Origin: Sphingobium sp. OAS761
GTDB lineage: Bacteria > Pseudomonadota > Alphaproteobacteria > Sphingomonadales > Sphingomonadaceae
DNA length: 64,000 nucleotides
Direction: 5' to 3'
Assembly (NCBI RefSeq): GCF_024168485.1
Contig: NZ_JALJVY010000001.1
Coordinates: 1-64,000, forward strand
Shown here one piece after another: positions 7,714 to 16,223 of this stretch (within the stretch, counting starts at the first letter, position 1; each line of letters starts with the position of its first letter). The notes below the pieces were generated by a model, which saw nothing but the letters and a program-made list of their open reading frames with translations, did no database searches and had not been told where the DNA came from. A program made the position numbers and the translations under genes.

Positions 7714-8919
7714 TCAGTCGCTGTCGGGATCGCGGAAGTTGAGGCGCCGGGTCACAGTATAGTCCAGCACCCCGACCAGCAGGTAGCTGATCCATCGTTT
7801 CAGCAGGACCAGCGGTGTCCGTTCGGCATTATGGGCCTCCGGCGTCACGCGCCGGCTTTCCCGCGCCTCCCCGTCGATGAACTGCCGAACAGTGCGGGCC
7901 AGAGCGGCATCCTCGATACGCAGCATGACTTCCAGATTCAGAAACAGGCTGCGCATATCGAAATTGGCCGATCCGATGAAGACCGCATCGTCGATCACGA
8001 ACAGCTTCATGTGCAGCTTGCAGGGCTGATATTCGTAAATTTCGACGCCGCGCCGCAGCAGCGGTCCATAAAGCAGGCGGGCGGCCGCGACGGTCGCGCC
8101 ATTGTCCGACCTGACCGGCAGGATGATCCGCGCGCCATCGCGTCGAGCGGCCCGCGCGATGCGGCGAAGCATGCCGGCACCCGGAGAGAAATAGGCCGCG
8201 ATCATGTCCAGCCGCTGCGCCCTTTCCAGATCATGCTTGACCACCTGCGCCCAGGGGCTCAGCCGCCTTGTCGGCCCGCCGATAAGCCAGCGAAACGGCC
8301 CGGCCGGTTCGTGGTGAAGCGAAGGGTTCCAGCTTCGCACCATGCGGCGCAGGGTCCGGAACCGCTGCCTTCTGGTCGACACCCAGCGCCATAGCTGCCC
8401 ATACCAGCGGGTCATCGCCTCCACCTGATCGCCTTCGATCCACAGGCCGATGTCGCGCCAGCAATCTTCGGGTGGCACCCCGAAATAGCCGTCCTCCACA
8501 TTGAACCCGCCCATCAGCATCCGATGGTCGTCGGCGATTGCCATCTTCTGGTGATTGCGGATCAGGTACCGGGTGGACCGCCGCGCGCCGAACCGGCCGA
8601 ACTGGCCGCCGGCATCCACCAGGGGAGAGAAGAAATCGTCGGGCGTCCGGCTCGATCCGAAAGCGTCGATCATCAGCGTGACCGCGACGCCCCGCCGGCG
8701 TGCCGCGATCAGGGCGTCGCGCACCAACCGTCCGCTTTCGTCGGCGGCGAAGATATAATAATAGAGTTTCAGGCTGTTCCGCGCCTGTTCGATCAGGTCG
8801 ATCAGCGCATTGCGCAGATCCACCCCCCGGGTGATCAGGCGCAGGCGATTGCCCGCCAGCGTCGTGCTGGCGCCATCGCTCCGTTCGATCGCCGCTGTTG
8901 TCGGCTCGCTGTCCGCCAT
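7714..8919 (-). CDS. Phospholipase D family protein, cardiolipin synthase (ClsB-type)
   Basis: A 401-residue protein with two HKD motifs, the catalytic signature of the phospholipase D superfamily. These are NHQKMAIADD in the N-terminal half and LHMKLFVIDD in the C-terminal half, each followed by a G-G/S-x-N segment. Length and the lack of N-terminal transmembrane helices match the ClsB class, which makes cardiolipin by transferring a phosphatidyl group to phosphatidylglycerol. The ATG at 8919 is preferred over an upstream GTG at 8955 because GAAGGA lies five bases before it. The gene is transcribed divergently from rpoZ. Function is by family; substrate use is not proven. Confidence 0.85.
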   Translation of the reverse strand: MADSEPTTAAIERSDGASTTLAGNRLRLITRGVDLRNALIDLIEQARNSLKLYYYIFAADESGRLVRDALIAARRRGVAVTLMIDAFGSSRTPDDFFSPLVDAGGQFGRFGARRSTRYLIRNHQKMAIADDHRMLMGGFNVEDGYFGVPPEDCWRDIGLWIEGDQVEAMTRWYGQLWRWVSTRRQRFRTLRRMVRSWNPSLHHEPAGPFRWLIGGPTRRLSPWAQVVKHDLERAQRLDMIAAYFSPGAGMLRRIARAARRDGARIILPVRSDNGATVAAARLLYGPLLRRGVEIYEYQPCKLHMKLFVIDDAVFIGSANFDMRSLFLNLEVMLRIEDAALARTVRQFIDGEARESRRVTPEAHNAERTPLVLLKRWISYLLVGVLDYTVTRRLNFRDPDSD

Positions 8920-8973
8920 CGGTCCTTCATGCCCGTTCCCGACCTGCCTGGCCACGACTTTGTGGCCTTTTCA

Positions 8974-9002
8974 TTGACTCCGGGGGGCATCGCTGCTAGG
9001 CG
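8974..9002 (+). promoter_or_regulatory. Candidate sigma-70 promoter of rpoZ
   Basis: TTGACT (8974-8979) is followed after exactly 17 bases by TAGGCG (8997-9002), about 40 bases before the rpoZ start. The -35 is good and the -10 weak, as is common in high-GC alphaproteobacteria. Confidence 0.45.
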
Positions 9003-9043
9003 GCCGGTTCACGATTATCCATTCGTACAGTCAGGAGGCCCTG

Positions 9044-9388
9044 TTGGCCCGCGTTACCGTCGAAGATTGCGTCGACAAGGTTACCAACCGCTTTGATCTC
9101 GTCCTTCTCGCCGCCCAGCGCGCGCGGGAGATTTCCGGCGGCGCCGAGCTGACCGTCGATCGCGACCGTGACAAGAATCCGGTCGTGGCGCTGCGCGAGA
9201 TCGCCGACGAGACCGTTCTGCCTGACGAACTCCACGATTCGCTTGTCGGGTCGTTGCAGAAGGTGCAGGTTGACGACGACGATACGCCTGACGAAATCGG
9301 CTCGATCGCCCAGTCGGCGGAGGCGCTGCGCCTGACCGCCGCGGCACCGCCGCGTAACCAGAATATCGGCGGCGACTACGACGGCTGA
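9044..9388 (+). CDS. rpoZ: RNA polymerase omega subunit
   Basis: This 114-residue protein is the omega subunit, which helps assemble and stabilise RNA polymerase through contacts with beta'. The N-terminal family signature is clear ([22 protein letters not shown], then AAQRARE and the [11 protein letters not shown] helix). The acidic C-terminal tail is typical of alphaproteobacteria. The start is TTG at 9044, preceded by CAGGAGG with good spacing; no ATG or GTG would retain the conserved N-terminus. In many relatives rpoZ lies next to the RelA/SpoT homologue. Here the rsh gene is 32 kb away. Confidence 0.95.
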   Translation: MARVTVEDCVDKVTNRFDLVLLAAQRAREISGGAELTVDRDRDKNPVVALREIADETVLPDELHDSLVGSLQKVQVDDDDTPDEIGSIAQSAEALRLTAAAPPRNQNIGGDYDG

Positions 9389-9414
9389 TTGCCGGATCAG
9401 TTTGGAGAGGGAAT

Positions 9415-9447
9415 GAGGCCCGGCCTGCTCACGCAGGACCGGGCCTC
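9415..9447. terminator. Terminator hairpin between rpoZ and ung
   Basis: GAGGCCCGG(C)CTG pairs with CAG(G)ACCGGGCCTC over a CTCACG loop. The stem is long with one bulged A. It lies between convergent genes and lacks a strong T-run. Confidence 0.65.
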
Positions 9448-9467
9448 GATATATTCGGCCGCTGCCT

Positions 9468-10157
9468 TCATTCGAGGGGCGGCAGCGCCCAGTCTATCGT
9501 GCCGCGCCCATTTTCCTCCAGAAAGGCGTTGGCGCGCGAGAAATGACGGCAGCCCAGAAAGCCGTTATGCGCCGACAGCGGCGAGGGATGAGCCGCCTTG
9601 AGCACCAGATGCCGGCCCTGTTCGACGAAACCCGCCTTTCGCCGCGCATGGGCGCCCCATAGCAGGAACACGACCGGATCCGTCTTTTGCGCGACCAGCC
9701 TGACGACGGCGTCGGTGAACGGTTCCCATCCCTTGCCCTGATGCGAAGCGGCGCGACCCATTTCCACCGTCAGGACGCTGTTGAGCAGCAGCACGCCCTG
9801 TCGTGCCCAATGGTCCAGAAAGCCGTGGCGCGGCCGCGCTATGCCCAGGTCGGCGTTCAGTTCCTTGAAGATATTGACGAGCGACGGCGGGGTGCGGACG
9901 CCGGGCTGCACCGAAAAGCACAGGCCATGCGCCTGCCCTTCGCCATGATAGGGGTCCTGCCCCAGAATCACGGCCCTGACCTGGTCCAGCGGCGTCAGGT
10001 CGAGCGCGCGGAAATATTCGCTGCCTTTGGGAAAGACGCGCTTGCCGGCCGCTTTCTCCGCCGCGAGAAAGGTCTTGAGCGCGCGCATGTGCGGCGCGGT
10101 AAACTGGTCGGCCAGGGGCCCGCGCCAGCTTTCGTGCAATGTGACGGTTCCGCTCAT
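9468..10157 (-). CDS. ung: Uracil-DNA glycosylase
   Basis: A 229-residue family 1 uracil-DNA glycosylase, which removes uracil from DNA as the first step of base excision repair. The water-activating loop [18 protein letters not shown] and the DNA-intercalation loop [11 protein letters not shown] are intact, as is the PPSL segment. The start is uncertain between the ATG at 10157 and the one at 10184, neither of which has a strong ribosome binding site. The shorter form matches the usual family length. Confidence 0.95.
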   Translation of the reverse strand: MSGTVTLHESWRGPLADQFTAPHMRALKTFLAAEKAAGKRVFPKGSEYFRALDLTPLDQVRAVILGQDPYHGEGQAHGLCFSVQPGVRTPPSLVNIFKELNADLGIARPRHGFLDHWARQGVLLLNSVLTVEMGRAASHQGKGWEPFTDAVVRLVAQKTDPVVFLLWGAHARRKAGFVEQGRHLVLKAAHPSPLSAHNGFLGCRHFSRANAFLEENGRGTIDWALPPLE

Positions 10158-10255
10158 CCGGGCAGATGGCGCGTGTCGCCGCATGCTGTCAACGACGCTT
10201 GCCCGATGGGGGCAAACGGACTTGCCTCCGGCTGCGCGATCCGCGAAGACAGGTC

Positions 10256-11296
10256 ATGCTCCTGATGCGTATTGTTCATGCCCTCGCCGCCGTCGGCCTG
10301 TTCCTCGCGCCCCTGCCCAGCGCCGATGCCTTCGGGCCGCCGCCCAGGAGCATGGTGCAGCAACATGCCGAAGACCGGTTGCTGGGCGAGTTCGCGCGTT
10401 TCGCGGCCTTGTCGGACGGCACCGTAGGCATTGCGGTGCGCGATCTTCAGACCGGAGAAACGCAATCGCTGAACGGCGACATGCTGTTCCCCATGGCGAG
10501 CGCCTACAAGGTCGCCGTTGCGGGCCGCATATTGTCTCTGGTCGACAAGGGGGAGTTGCGGCTGGACGAGGAACTGGTGCTGGACCCCGCGCTGGCGAGC
10601 GAGGGCGGCATCGCATGGATGTTCGCGCGACCGGGCGCCACCCTGCCGGTCGAACGACTGCTCGTCCTGATGCTGACGCGCAGCGACAATAACGCCACGG
10701 ACGTGCTCGTGGCGCGGGCCGGCGGGCCGCAGGCGGTCAGCGCGTTCGTGGCGGGGCTGGGCGTCACCGGGATGCGGGTGGACAGCGATACCGCCCATCT
10801 TCTGTATCGCGCCATGGGGATCAGCCCGCTGTCGGGCAGTTTCCGCCAGAATGCCGAAGCGGCACGTCGCGCCGACCCGTCCATCCGTCTGCGCGACATG
10901 CGCGACCTGCCCAATGAAGACTTCGCGCTCGACCCGCGCGACACGTCGACGCCGGTAGCGATGCTGGATCTGCTGACGGCCTATGAGTCGGGCCGCGCGC
11001 TATCGGCGTCGAGCACCGAAAAGCTGTTCAGCATCATGATCGCGTGCGAGACCGGCAAGGCGCGACTGGCCGGCATGTTGCCGCCCGGCACGATCCTGGC
11101 GCACAAGACGGGGTCGCTCAACGGCATCGGCAACGATGTGGGCGTCGTGCGGCTTCCCGACGGCCGGATGTTCGCGATCAGCGTTTTCGTGATGAAAGAC
11201 AGCAAGGGTCATGTGCAGCGCGATCGTATCATCGCCGAAGCCGCGCGTGCGGCCTATGATTATTTCCAGTTCGCGCCGCGCCGCGCGACGTCCTGA
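10256..11296 (+). CDS. Class A beta-lactamase-like serine hydrolase
   Basis: A 346-residue exported protein with a signal peptide (LAAVGLFLAPLPSADA). It has the three active-site motifs of the class A beta-lactamase / penicillin-binding fold: SAYK (nucleophile Ser and Lys), SDN in RSDNNATD, and HKTGS. The RDTSTP segment that follows the omega loop is present. The glutamate of the usual ExxLN omega-loop motif is not recognisable, and the region between SDN and RDTSTP is longer than in classical enzymes. It may hydrolyse beta-lactams weakly, act on peptidoglycan, or use another deacylation residue. The ATG at 10265 is an alternative start. Confidence 0.8.
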   Translation: MLLMRIVHALAAVGLFLAPLPSADAFGPPPRSMVQQHAEDRLLGEFARFAALSDGTVGIAVRDLQTGETQSLNGDMLFPMASAYKVAVAGRILSLVDKGELRLDEELVLDPALASEGGIAWMFARPGATLPVERLLVLMLTRSDNNATDVLVARAGGPQAVSAFVAGLGVTGMRVDSDTAHLLYRAMGISPLSGSFRQNAEAARRADPSIRLRDMRDLPNEDFALDPRDTSTPVAMLDLLTAYESGRALSASSTEKLFSIMIACETGKARLAGMLPPGTILAHKTGSLNGIGNDVGVVRLPDGRMFAISVFVMKDSKGHVQRDRIIAEAARAAYDYFQFAPRRATS

Positions 11297-11319
11297 CATA
11301 AGACGCTTAACTTATGTCA
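11294..11319. promoter_or_regulatory. Perfect inverted repeat TGACATAAG-N8-CTTATGTCA
   Basis: Nine-base arms at 11294-11302 and 11311-11319 are exact reverse complements around an 8-base spacer. The first arm begins on the stop codon of the serine hydrolase. There is no T-run after it, so a protein-binding site is as likely as a terminator. The TGACATAA half-site is the same as in the palindrome at 35591. Confidence 0.5.
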
Positions 11320-11322
11320 ATT

Positions 11323-11342
11323 GTCGCGCTATTAAGCGCGAC
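11323..11342 (+). promoter_or_regulatory. Second hairpin just upstream of the DUF962 start
   Basis: GTCGCGCT and AGCGCGAC (8 bp, perfect) enclose an ATTA loop. The hairpin ends 13 bases before the GTG start at 11356, directly next to its GAGG ribosome binding site. It could limit ribosome access or mark the end of the upstream transcript. Confidence 0.45.
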
Positions 11343-11355
11343 TGTGAGGTAGCCT

Positions 11356-11721
11356 GTGAAAGTCGTGACCCGATTTCGTGATTTCTGGCCCTATTATTTG
11401 CAGGAACATGCGCGCCCCGGCACGCGTGCGCTGCATTATGCGGGAACCAGCCTGGTCGTCGGCCTGCTGGCGCTCCTGCCGGCGGCGGGCCACTGGTGGC
11501 TGGCGATCGCGCTGCCGCTGGCCGGATATGGCTTCGCCTGGGCCGGACATGGGCTGATCGAACGGAACCGGCCGGCGACCTTTCGCTATCCCCTCTGGTC
11601 GCTGAGGGCCGATTTCGTGATGTGGCAGCGGTTTATGACAGGCCATATCGGGCGAGATCTGGCGCGTGCCGGCGTGCGCGGCGACGGCACCGTCGATCCC
11701 GCCAGACGCATTTCCATCTGA
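11356..11721 (+). CDS. DUF962 / Mpo1-like membrane protein
   Basis: A 121-residue protein starting at GTG. The N-terminal FWPYYLQEHARPGTRALHYAGT motif is the signature of the DUF962/Mpo1-like family. It is followed by two hydrophobic helices and a conserved AGHGLIERNRPATF segment. Yeast Mpo1 is an iron-dependent dioxygenase that oxidises 2-hydroxy fatty acids from phytosphingosine breakdown. The invariant histidines fit such a role, but the bacterial function is not established. Sphingomonads make sphingolipids, so a link is conceivable (inference). Confidence 0.85.
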   Translation: MKVVTRFRDFWPYYLQEHARPGTRALHYAGTSLVVGLLALLPAAGHWWLAIALPLAGYGFAWAGHGLIERNRPATFRYPLWSLRADFVMWQRFMTGHIGRDLARAGVRGDGTVDPARRISI

Positions 11722-11766
11722 CGCGATCGCTTGACCGCGCCCGGCGCTCTGCCACAAGGGGGCGCG

Positions 11767-12837
11767 ATGGCCCTGACCGCGACCTTTTCCCTGCTGCCCG
11801 ACCGCGCGTCGCTGGCACGCCGCTGGAAGGCGGTCGAATCGGCGGCGTATGCATCCTTTTTCCTGGGCTGGACCTGGACCGGTGCCTGGCTCGACAGCTA
11901 CGGCGTTGCGCCCGAATTGCTGGCGGTCGTCGACGGGGAGGGCAGGGACGTCGCGCTTGCGCTGTTCGGCCGGGCGATGAAGCCGCGCCTGCTGGGCCGG
12001 GTCGCGACGCTCAGCCTGAACCAGTCGGGCGATCCGGTCGCCGACCGGCCCTATGTCGAATATAACGGCCTTTTGGCCGTCACCGGGCGGGAAGCGGAAT
12101 GCGAAGCCGCGATGATCGCCGCGCTGGACCGTCGTCGCGACTGGCGCGCGCTGCGGCTGAGCGGTGTCCGTCCCGGCACGTCGATGACAGGCCTGCCGGC
12201 GCGCCGCCGCATACGCACCGACATCTCGCCCGTCTACCAGGCCGATCTGGATGCCGTCCGCGCGGCCAGGGGCGACTATCTGTCGCTGCTGAGCGCCAAT
12301 ACGCGCAGCCAGATCCGCCGTGCGATGAAGGATCATGGCGGCGCGTTGCCGGCCGTGGCGGTCGCCGGCCTGGACGATATCGACCCGTGGCTTGCCGAAA
12401 TGGCGGCGCTCAATCAGGGGCGCCACGCCGACAATGCCTGGGATGACGAGGGGTTTCGCCGTTTCGTTGCGACGATCGCGGCGCGCGGCCTGCCCACGGG
12501 CGAGGTCGAACTGCTGCGCTTTGCCGACGAGGGCGGCGTGGCGGGTTTGCTCGTCAACTTCATCCATCGCGACGTGGCGATGAACTACCAGTCCGCCTTC
12601 GCCGATCCGCGCGGCGGCAAGGACAAGCCGGGCTTGCTGTGCCATGCGGCGGCGGTCGGTCATTATGCCGGACGGGGCCTGTCCCGCTATTCGCTGCTTG
12701 CGGGCAAGGACCGCTACAAGCAGAGCCTCGCCACCTGCGAGGAGGCGCTGGAATGGTGGCTGGTCGAACGGTTCGCGCCCCGGCTGGAACTGGAGGCGCT
12801 GGCCCGGCGCCTGCTCAGGCGCCCAGCTTCCGCATGA
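11767..12837 (+). CDS. FemAB-like / BioF2-like GNAT acyltransferase
   Basis: A 356-residue cytoplasmic protein of the GNAT superfamily, FemAB/BioF2-like group. Recognisable parts are the LSANTRSQIRRAMKDH helix around residue 175, the substrate-site strand GGVAGLLVNFIHRDVAMNYQ and the C-terminal SRYSLLAGKDRYKQSL segment. Such enzymes transfer acyl or aminoacyl groups. The substrate is unknown. The ATG at 11767 has AAGGGGG upstream and is preferred over TTG at 11731. The 3' end overlaps the convergent cupin gene by 23 bases. A second FemAB-like gene lies just beyond that gene, suggesting a shared pathway. Confidence 0.75.
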   Translation: MALTATFSLLPDRASLARRWKAVESAAYASFFLGWTWTGAWLDSYGVAPELLAVVDGEGRDVALALFGRAMKPRLLGRVATLSLNQSGDPVADRPYVEYNGLLAVTGREAECEAAMIAALDRRRDWRALRLSGVRPGTSMTGLPARRRIRTDISPVYQADLDAVRAARGDYLSLLSANTRSQIRRAMKDHGGALPAVAVAGLDDIDPWLAEMAALNQGRHADNAWDDEGFRRFVATIAARGLPTGEVELLRFADEGGVAGLLVNFIHRDVAMNYQSAFADPRGGKDKPGLLCHAAAVGHYAGRGLSRYSLLAGKDRYKQSLATCEEALEWWLVERFAPRLELEALARRLLRRPASA

Positions 12838-13684
12838 CGCGATAGACGAAGCGGCGAACCCCCTGCGCTTCGGGCCGCTGTCCGACCGTGCCCACCGGCA
12901 GCCCACGCCGTCGCAGCAGCGCGTTGAAGCTGTGGAGTTCGCCTTCCGCCACGGATCGTTCCGATCGCCAGGTTACGGAAAGGCTGACCGAAACGGCCGG
13001 GCCGTTCTCCACGAAATGCGGCGCCTTGACCGGGACGTGGATGGCATCGCCCGGCGCCAGCGGCCAGGCTGTCCCGCGCGACTTGAACCCGTCCTGCCAT
13101 GTCAGGTTGCGATGCCCGCCATTGTGGAAATCCTCGCTTTTGCGGGCGGGAACCAGATTCTCGTCGCGGGCAGGAAAGACGGTCATCGTCTTCGTTCCCA
13201 TGATCTGGAGCAGGATATTATGCTCCGGGTCCATGTGGAACGGCGTCACGCTGCCGGGCGACGTCAGAAATATGAAGGCCTCGCGGTGCAGCATCGGGCC
13301 CGTCGCCTTCGCGACGATCGGTTCCAGCTCCGCGAGTGCCGCATCCAGCAGCGCGCCATAGGCGGCATCCCGCTCGACATTCTTCAGGACAGCCCAACTG
13401 CCGTTGATTTCGATCGTGCGGATGGTTTCGCCCAGCGTCAGCCCGTTGGAGGGCGTATCCTCCGGCCGCACTCCCAGCGGCAGCTTGCCCAGATTATATT
13501 CGACCGAGGATGACGGCATCCGTTCGGCCAGCGCGGCGAGCGCGTCCAGGCCCAGCAGCGGATGGCCGACAAGTTCGTGGGTCAGCCGCACCGGCTGGTC
13601 GGGATAGGCCGCGGCGAAAGTCGCGCGCGCGCTGTCCGGGAAAGTGGACGCCCCGGCGGGCGCTATGGGGCTATGGGCAGTCAT
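12815..13684 (-). CDS. JmjC/cupin-8-like protein, probable Fe(II)/2-oxoglutarate oxygenase fold
   Basis: A 289-residue protein with a cupin/JmjC core. The metal-binding HxD is in TPFHMDPEHN near residue 160, followed by ILLQIMGTKTMTVFP. The distal histidine is probably in VPVKAPHFVENGP. This arrangement fits an iron/2-oxoglutarate dioxygenase acting on a protein or small molecule, although some members are catalytically silent. The start at 13684 (MTAHSP) overlaps the end of the upstream acyltransferase gene by four bases (ATGA); a longer frame to 13855 is not likely coding. Target unknown. Confidence 0.75.
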   Translation of the reverse strand: MTAHSPIAPAGASTFPDSARATFAAAYPDQPVRLTHELVGHPLLGLDALAALAERMPSSSVEYNLGKLPLGVRPEDTPSNGLTLGETIRTIEINGSWAVLKNVERDAAYGALLDAALAELEPIVAKATGPMLHREAFIFLTSPGSVTPFHMDPEHNILLQIMGTKTMTVFPARDENLVPARKSEDFHNGGHRNLTWQDGFKSRGTAWPLAPGDAIHVPVKAPHFVENGPAVSVSLSVTWRSERSVAEGELHSFNALLRRRGLPVGTVGQRPEAQGVRRFVYRVMRKLGA

Positions 13685-14802
13685 CCCTGTCCTTTCAGCA
13701 GGCTGGCAAGCGCCTCGATTCCGTTGGCGGCGTGGAAGGCGGCGGCGCGGCGAAGTCGGACCATGCCCGATCCGCGCAGCGCGATACGATATTGGACGAT
13801 GCTGCGCCGCTCGGCCCACAGGCTGTCGATCATCGGATGATCGGGGGCGGCGCAACTGTCCATCCAGCCGATCGCGGGATCGGATTGCACGGCGTGAAGA
13901 TTGGCGATCTCTATCAGGACGCCAGGGGAAAATCGGCCCAGTTCCTCATCGATCGCGATCTTGAAGGAAAAGGCACCGTTGCCATGGCGGAAATTGACCA
14001 GCATGGCGATTGCCCGGCCGTCAAGATCGAGCCGCAGGAAGTGCAGCCGCCCATGGTCGAGCGCGGATGCGCAGGCGGCGCGGAAGAAGGCGGCGTCGGA
14101 CGGCTTGCACGACAGGGCGGTGCCCTGCCGGCCTTTCCAGCCGGACGCTTCCAGCGCCAGGAAATCGCCGCACCAGCGCGCCAGTTCCGTCCGGTCGGCC
14201 AGCAATCGGGTTTCGACCGTCCCCATGTCGGCAAGCCGTTTCTGCAAGCGCCGCAATTCCTTGCGTTTCTTGGCGCGGACATGGGTTTCCCAATATTGGT
14301 CGGCGTCGAGGTCGGATCGCAGCATGGCGCGGTCGTAGCGATGGATTTCGCGCCAGCCGCGCCGCTGTTCCACGCACAGCGCCTCGATCGCGGCGGCATT
14401 GGCGCCGGCCGCGTCGATGCTTTCGAGGTGAAGAAAGCCCCGTGCCCACGGCGCTGCGTCCAGTTGCGCCAGGAAATCCCGCCAGGCTGCGATCTCCGAG
14501 CCCCGCTGCACGATCGGAGCGCCGAAAAAACAATGATCGTGCATCCAGTTTGCGGTGCAGGCCAGCGGCAGGCGTCCGTGACGCGGCTGAAGAATGATGG
14601 GCAGAACGCCGATCAGCGATCCGCCCGCGTGCGCCTCCACCATCCGGATGGTCGTGCCGTTCGCCAGATGATCGAGCGCCGCGCCCAGCATGTCGGGCGC
14701 GTAGAAGGCGTTGGCTTCGGCGGCATCCCGGGCCAGTTGCGCCCAGCGCGAACGGGCGGGCGCGCCGGGGGCCGGCGACGTCGGATGGGATGCCATGTCC
14801 AT
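13681..14802 (-). CDS. Second FemAB-like / BioF2-like GNAT acyltransferase
   Basis: A 373-residue protein of the same GNAT subgroup as the gene at 11767. It shows the basic helix VRAKKRKELRRLQKRLADMG, a strand with AIAMLVNFRHGNGAFSFKIA, and FSPGVLIEIANLHA followed by a W-x-D motif. It is co-translated with the JmjC/cupin gene through a four-base overlap. The start may be either the ATG at 14802 or 14796. The acyl acceptor is unknown. Two such transferases around an oxygenase suggest modification of one product, possibly an amino-acid-containing lipid or peptide; this is inference. Confidence 0.72.
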   Translation of the reverse strand: MDMASHPTSPAPGAPARSRWAQLARDAAEANAFYAPDMLGAALDHLANGTTIRMVEAHAGGSLIGVLPIILQPRHGRLPLACTANWMHDHCFFGAPIVQRGSEIAAWRDFLAQLDAAPWARGFLHLESIDAAGANAAAIEALCVEQRRGWREIHRYDRAMLRSDLDADQYWETHVRAKKRKELRRLQKRLADMGTVETRLLADRTELARWCGDFLALEASGWKGRQGTALSCKPSDAAFFRAACASALDHGRLHFLRLDLDGRAIAMLVNFRHGNGAFSFKIAIDEELGRFSPGVLIEIANLHAVQSDPAIGWMDSCAAPDHPMIDSLWAERRSIVQYRIALRGSGMVRLRRAAAFHAANGIEALASLLKGQG

Positions 14803-14931
14803 GCCGCCGATCTAACCGGTAAAGATTAGGGAAAGCCTAAGCATTGCCCGTCATGGGGACCGGGTCTTTACATCGGCCATGCTATCGTCACACAGGTGGG
14901 GCAGGGCAGCGCCGGCGCGGGAGAAGATGCG

Positions 14932-15933
14932 ATGACGATTTTGGTTACCGGCGCAGCGGGATTTATCGGCATGCATGTTGCCGACCGACTGATGGCGCAG
15001 GGGCGCGCGGTGGTCGGGATCGACAATCTGAACGATTATTACCCCGTTTCGCTCAAGCAGGCGCGGCTCGACCGGCTGGCGCAGACGCATGGCCGGCTCT
15101 TCACCTTCCATCATCTCGATTTCGCCGACATGGACGCGCTTGGCGCCGCGCTCGACGATCAGGTGATCGAGGCGATCGTGCATCTGGGCGCGCAGGCAGG
15201 CGTGCGCTATTCGCTGATCAATCCGCACGCCTATGTCCGGTCCAATCTGGCAGGTCATGTCAACATGCTGGAACTGGCACGCGACCGCCGGGTCCGCCAT
15301 CTGGTCTACGCCTCTTCTTCGTCGGTCTATGGCGGCAATGACAGCCTGCCCTTCCGTGTCGAGGACCGCGCCGACCATCCGGTGTCGCTCTATGCCGCGA
15401 CCAAGCGCGCCGATGAACTGATGAGCGAGACCTACGCCCATCTGTTTCGCATACCGATGACCGGCCTGCGCTTCTTCACCGTATATGGCCCGTGGGGCAG
15501 GCCCGACATGGCGATGTGGATATTCACATCCAAGATCCTTGCCGGTCAGCCCATTCCCGTATTCAACCACGGCCGGATGCAGCGCGATTTCACCTATATC
15601 GACGACATCGTGACCGGCATAGTGGGCTGCCTCGACCATCCCCCTGCCGATGACGGCGCGCCCAAGGCCGGTGGCAGCCGTGCGCCGCACCGGCTCTACA
15701 ATATCGGGAATAATCAGCCCGAGGAACTGATGCATCTCATCGCCGTTCTGGAAGAGGCGATCGGCATCAAGGCACAGGTGGATTTTCAGCCGATGCAGCC
15801 AGGCGACGTCCACGCGACCTATGCCGACATAAGCGCCATTGCGCATGATATCGGCTTTGCGCCCACGACGGGCATCGAGTCGGGCGTGCCGCGATTCGTG
15901 CAATGGTATCGCGATTACCACCGCAGCCGCTAA
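14932..15933 (+). CDS. NAD-dependent epimerase, UDP-glucuronate 4-epimerase-like
   Basis: A 333-residue short-chain dehydrogenase/reductase of the extended type. It has the NAD-binding GAAGFIGMH motif, the active-site SSS followed by YAATK, and RFFTVYGPWGRPDMA. The last motif is characteristic of UDP-glucuronate 4-epimerases of the LpsL/WbnF group. The product, UDP-galacturonate, is used for cell-surface polysaccharides. The ATG at 14932 gives the canonical N-terminus MTILVTGAAG. The gene lies 290 bases before the Kdo genes, consistent with a surface-sugar role. That gap is AT-richer than its surroundings and probably carries the kdsD promoter, but no precise element was assigned. Confidence 0.88.
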   Translation: MTILVTGAAGFIGMHVADRLMAQGRAVVGIDNLNDYYPVSLKQARLDRLAQTHGRLFTFHHLDFADMDALGAALDDQVIEAIVHLGAQAGVRYSLINPHAYVRSNLAGHVNMLELARDRRVRHLVYASSSSVYGGNDSLPFRVEDRADHPVSLYAATKRADELMSETYAHLFRIPMTGLRFFTVYGPWGRPDMAMWIFTSKILAGQPIPVFNHGRMQRDFTYIDDIVTGIVGCLDHPPADDGAPKAGGSRAPHRLYNIGNNQPEELMHLIAVLEEAIGIKAQVDFQPMQPGDVHATYADISAIAHDIGFAPTTGIESGVPRFVQWYRDYHRSR

Positions 15934-16223
15934 CAGGCGCACGCACGAGAAGGAAAAAGGCTGCGCAGATCGTCGTGATTTATATGCGTTCTGTCGCGCG
16001 ATTATCCTGATTTAATGACATGCGTCTCTGTGAAATCTCTTTCGCACCTGCAAAATAGATTGCCATAAGTGGCTGAAAGGGCGTAGACAGTTCATCCATA
16101 CCGGATGCAAGGCCGGTCGGGGGTCGCTGAACGAGGAAGACTTTGCGTCGTTAAACGGCGATCGGTCGACGCTTGCGCGCACGGATCAAGGGCCGGCGCA
16201 AAAGCGTAGAAAAGGGTAAGCGC

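Noticed and set aside
13685..13855. N-terminal extension of the JmjC/cupin protein
   Set aside because: It would lie inside the upstream acyltransferase gene, is Arg/Pro/Gln-rich shadow sequence, and the ATGA overlap at 13681-13684 gives a better start.
13510..14829. A 439-codon plus-strand frame opposite the JmjC/cupin and acyltransferase genes
   Set aside because: The minus-strand frames carry clear family motifs and a four-base coupling overlap. The plus frame has shadow composition only.
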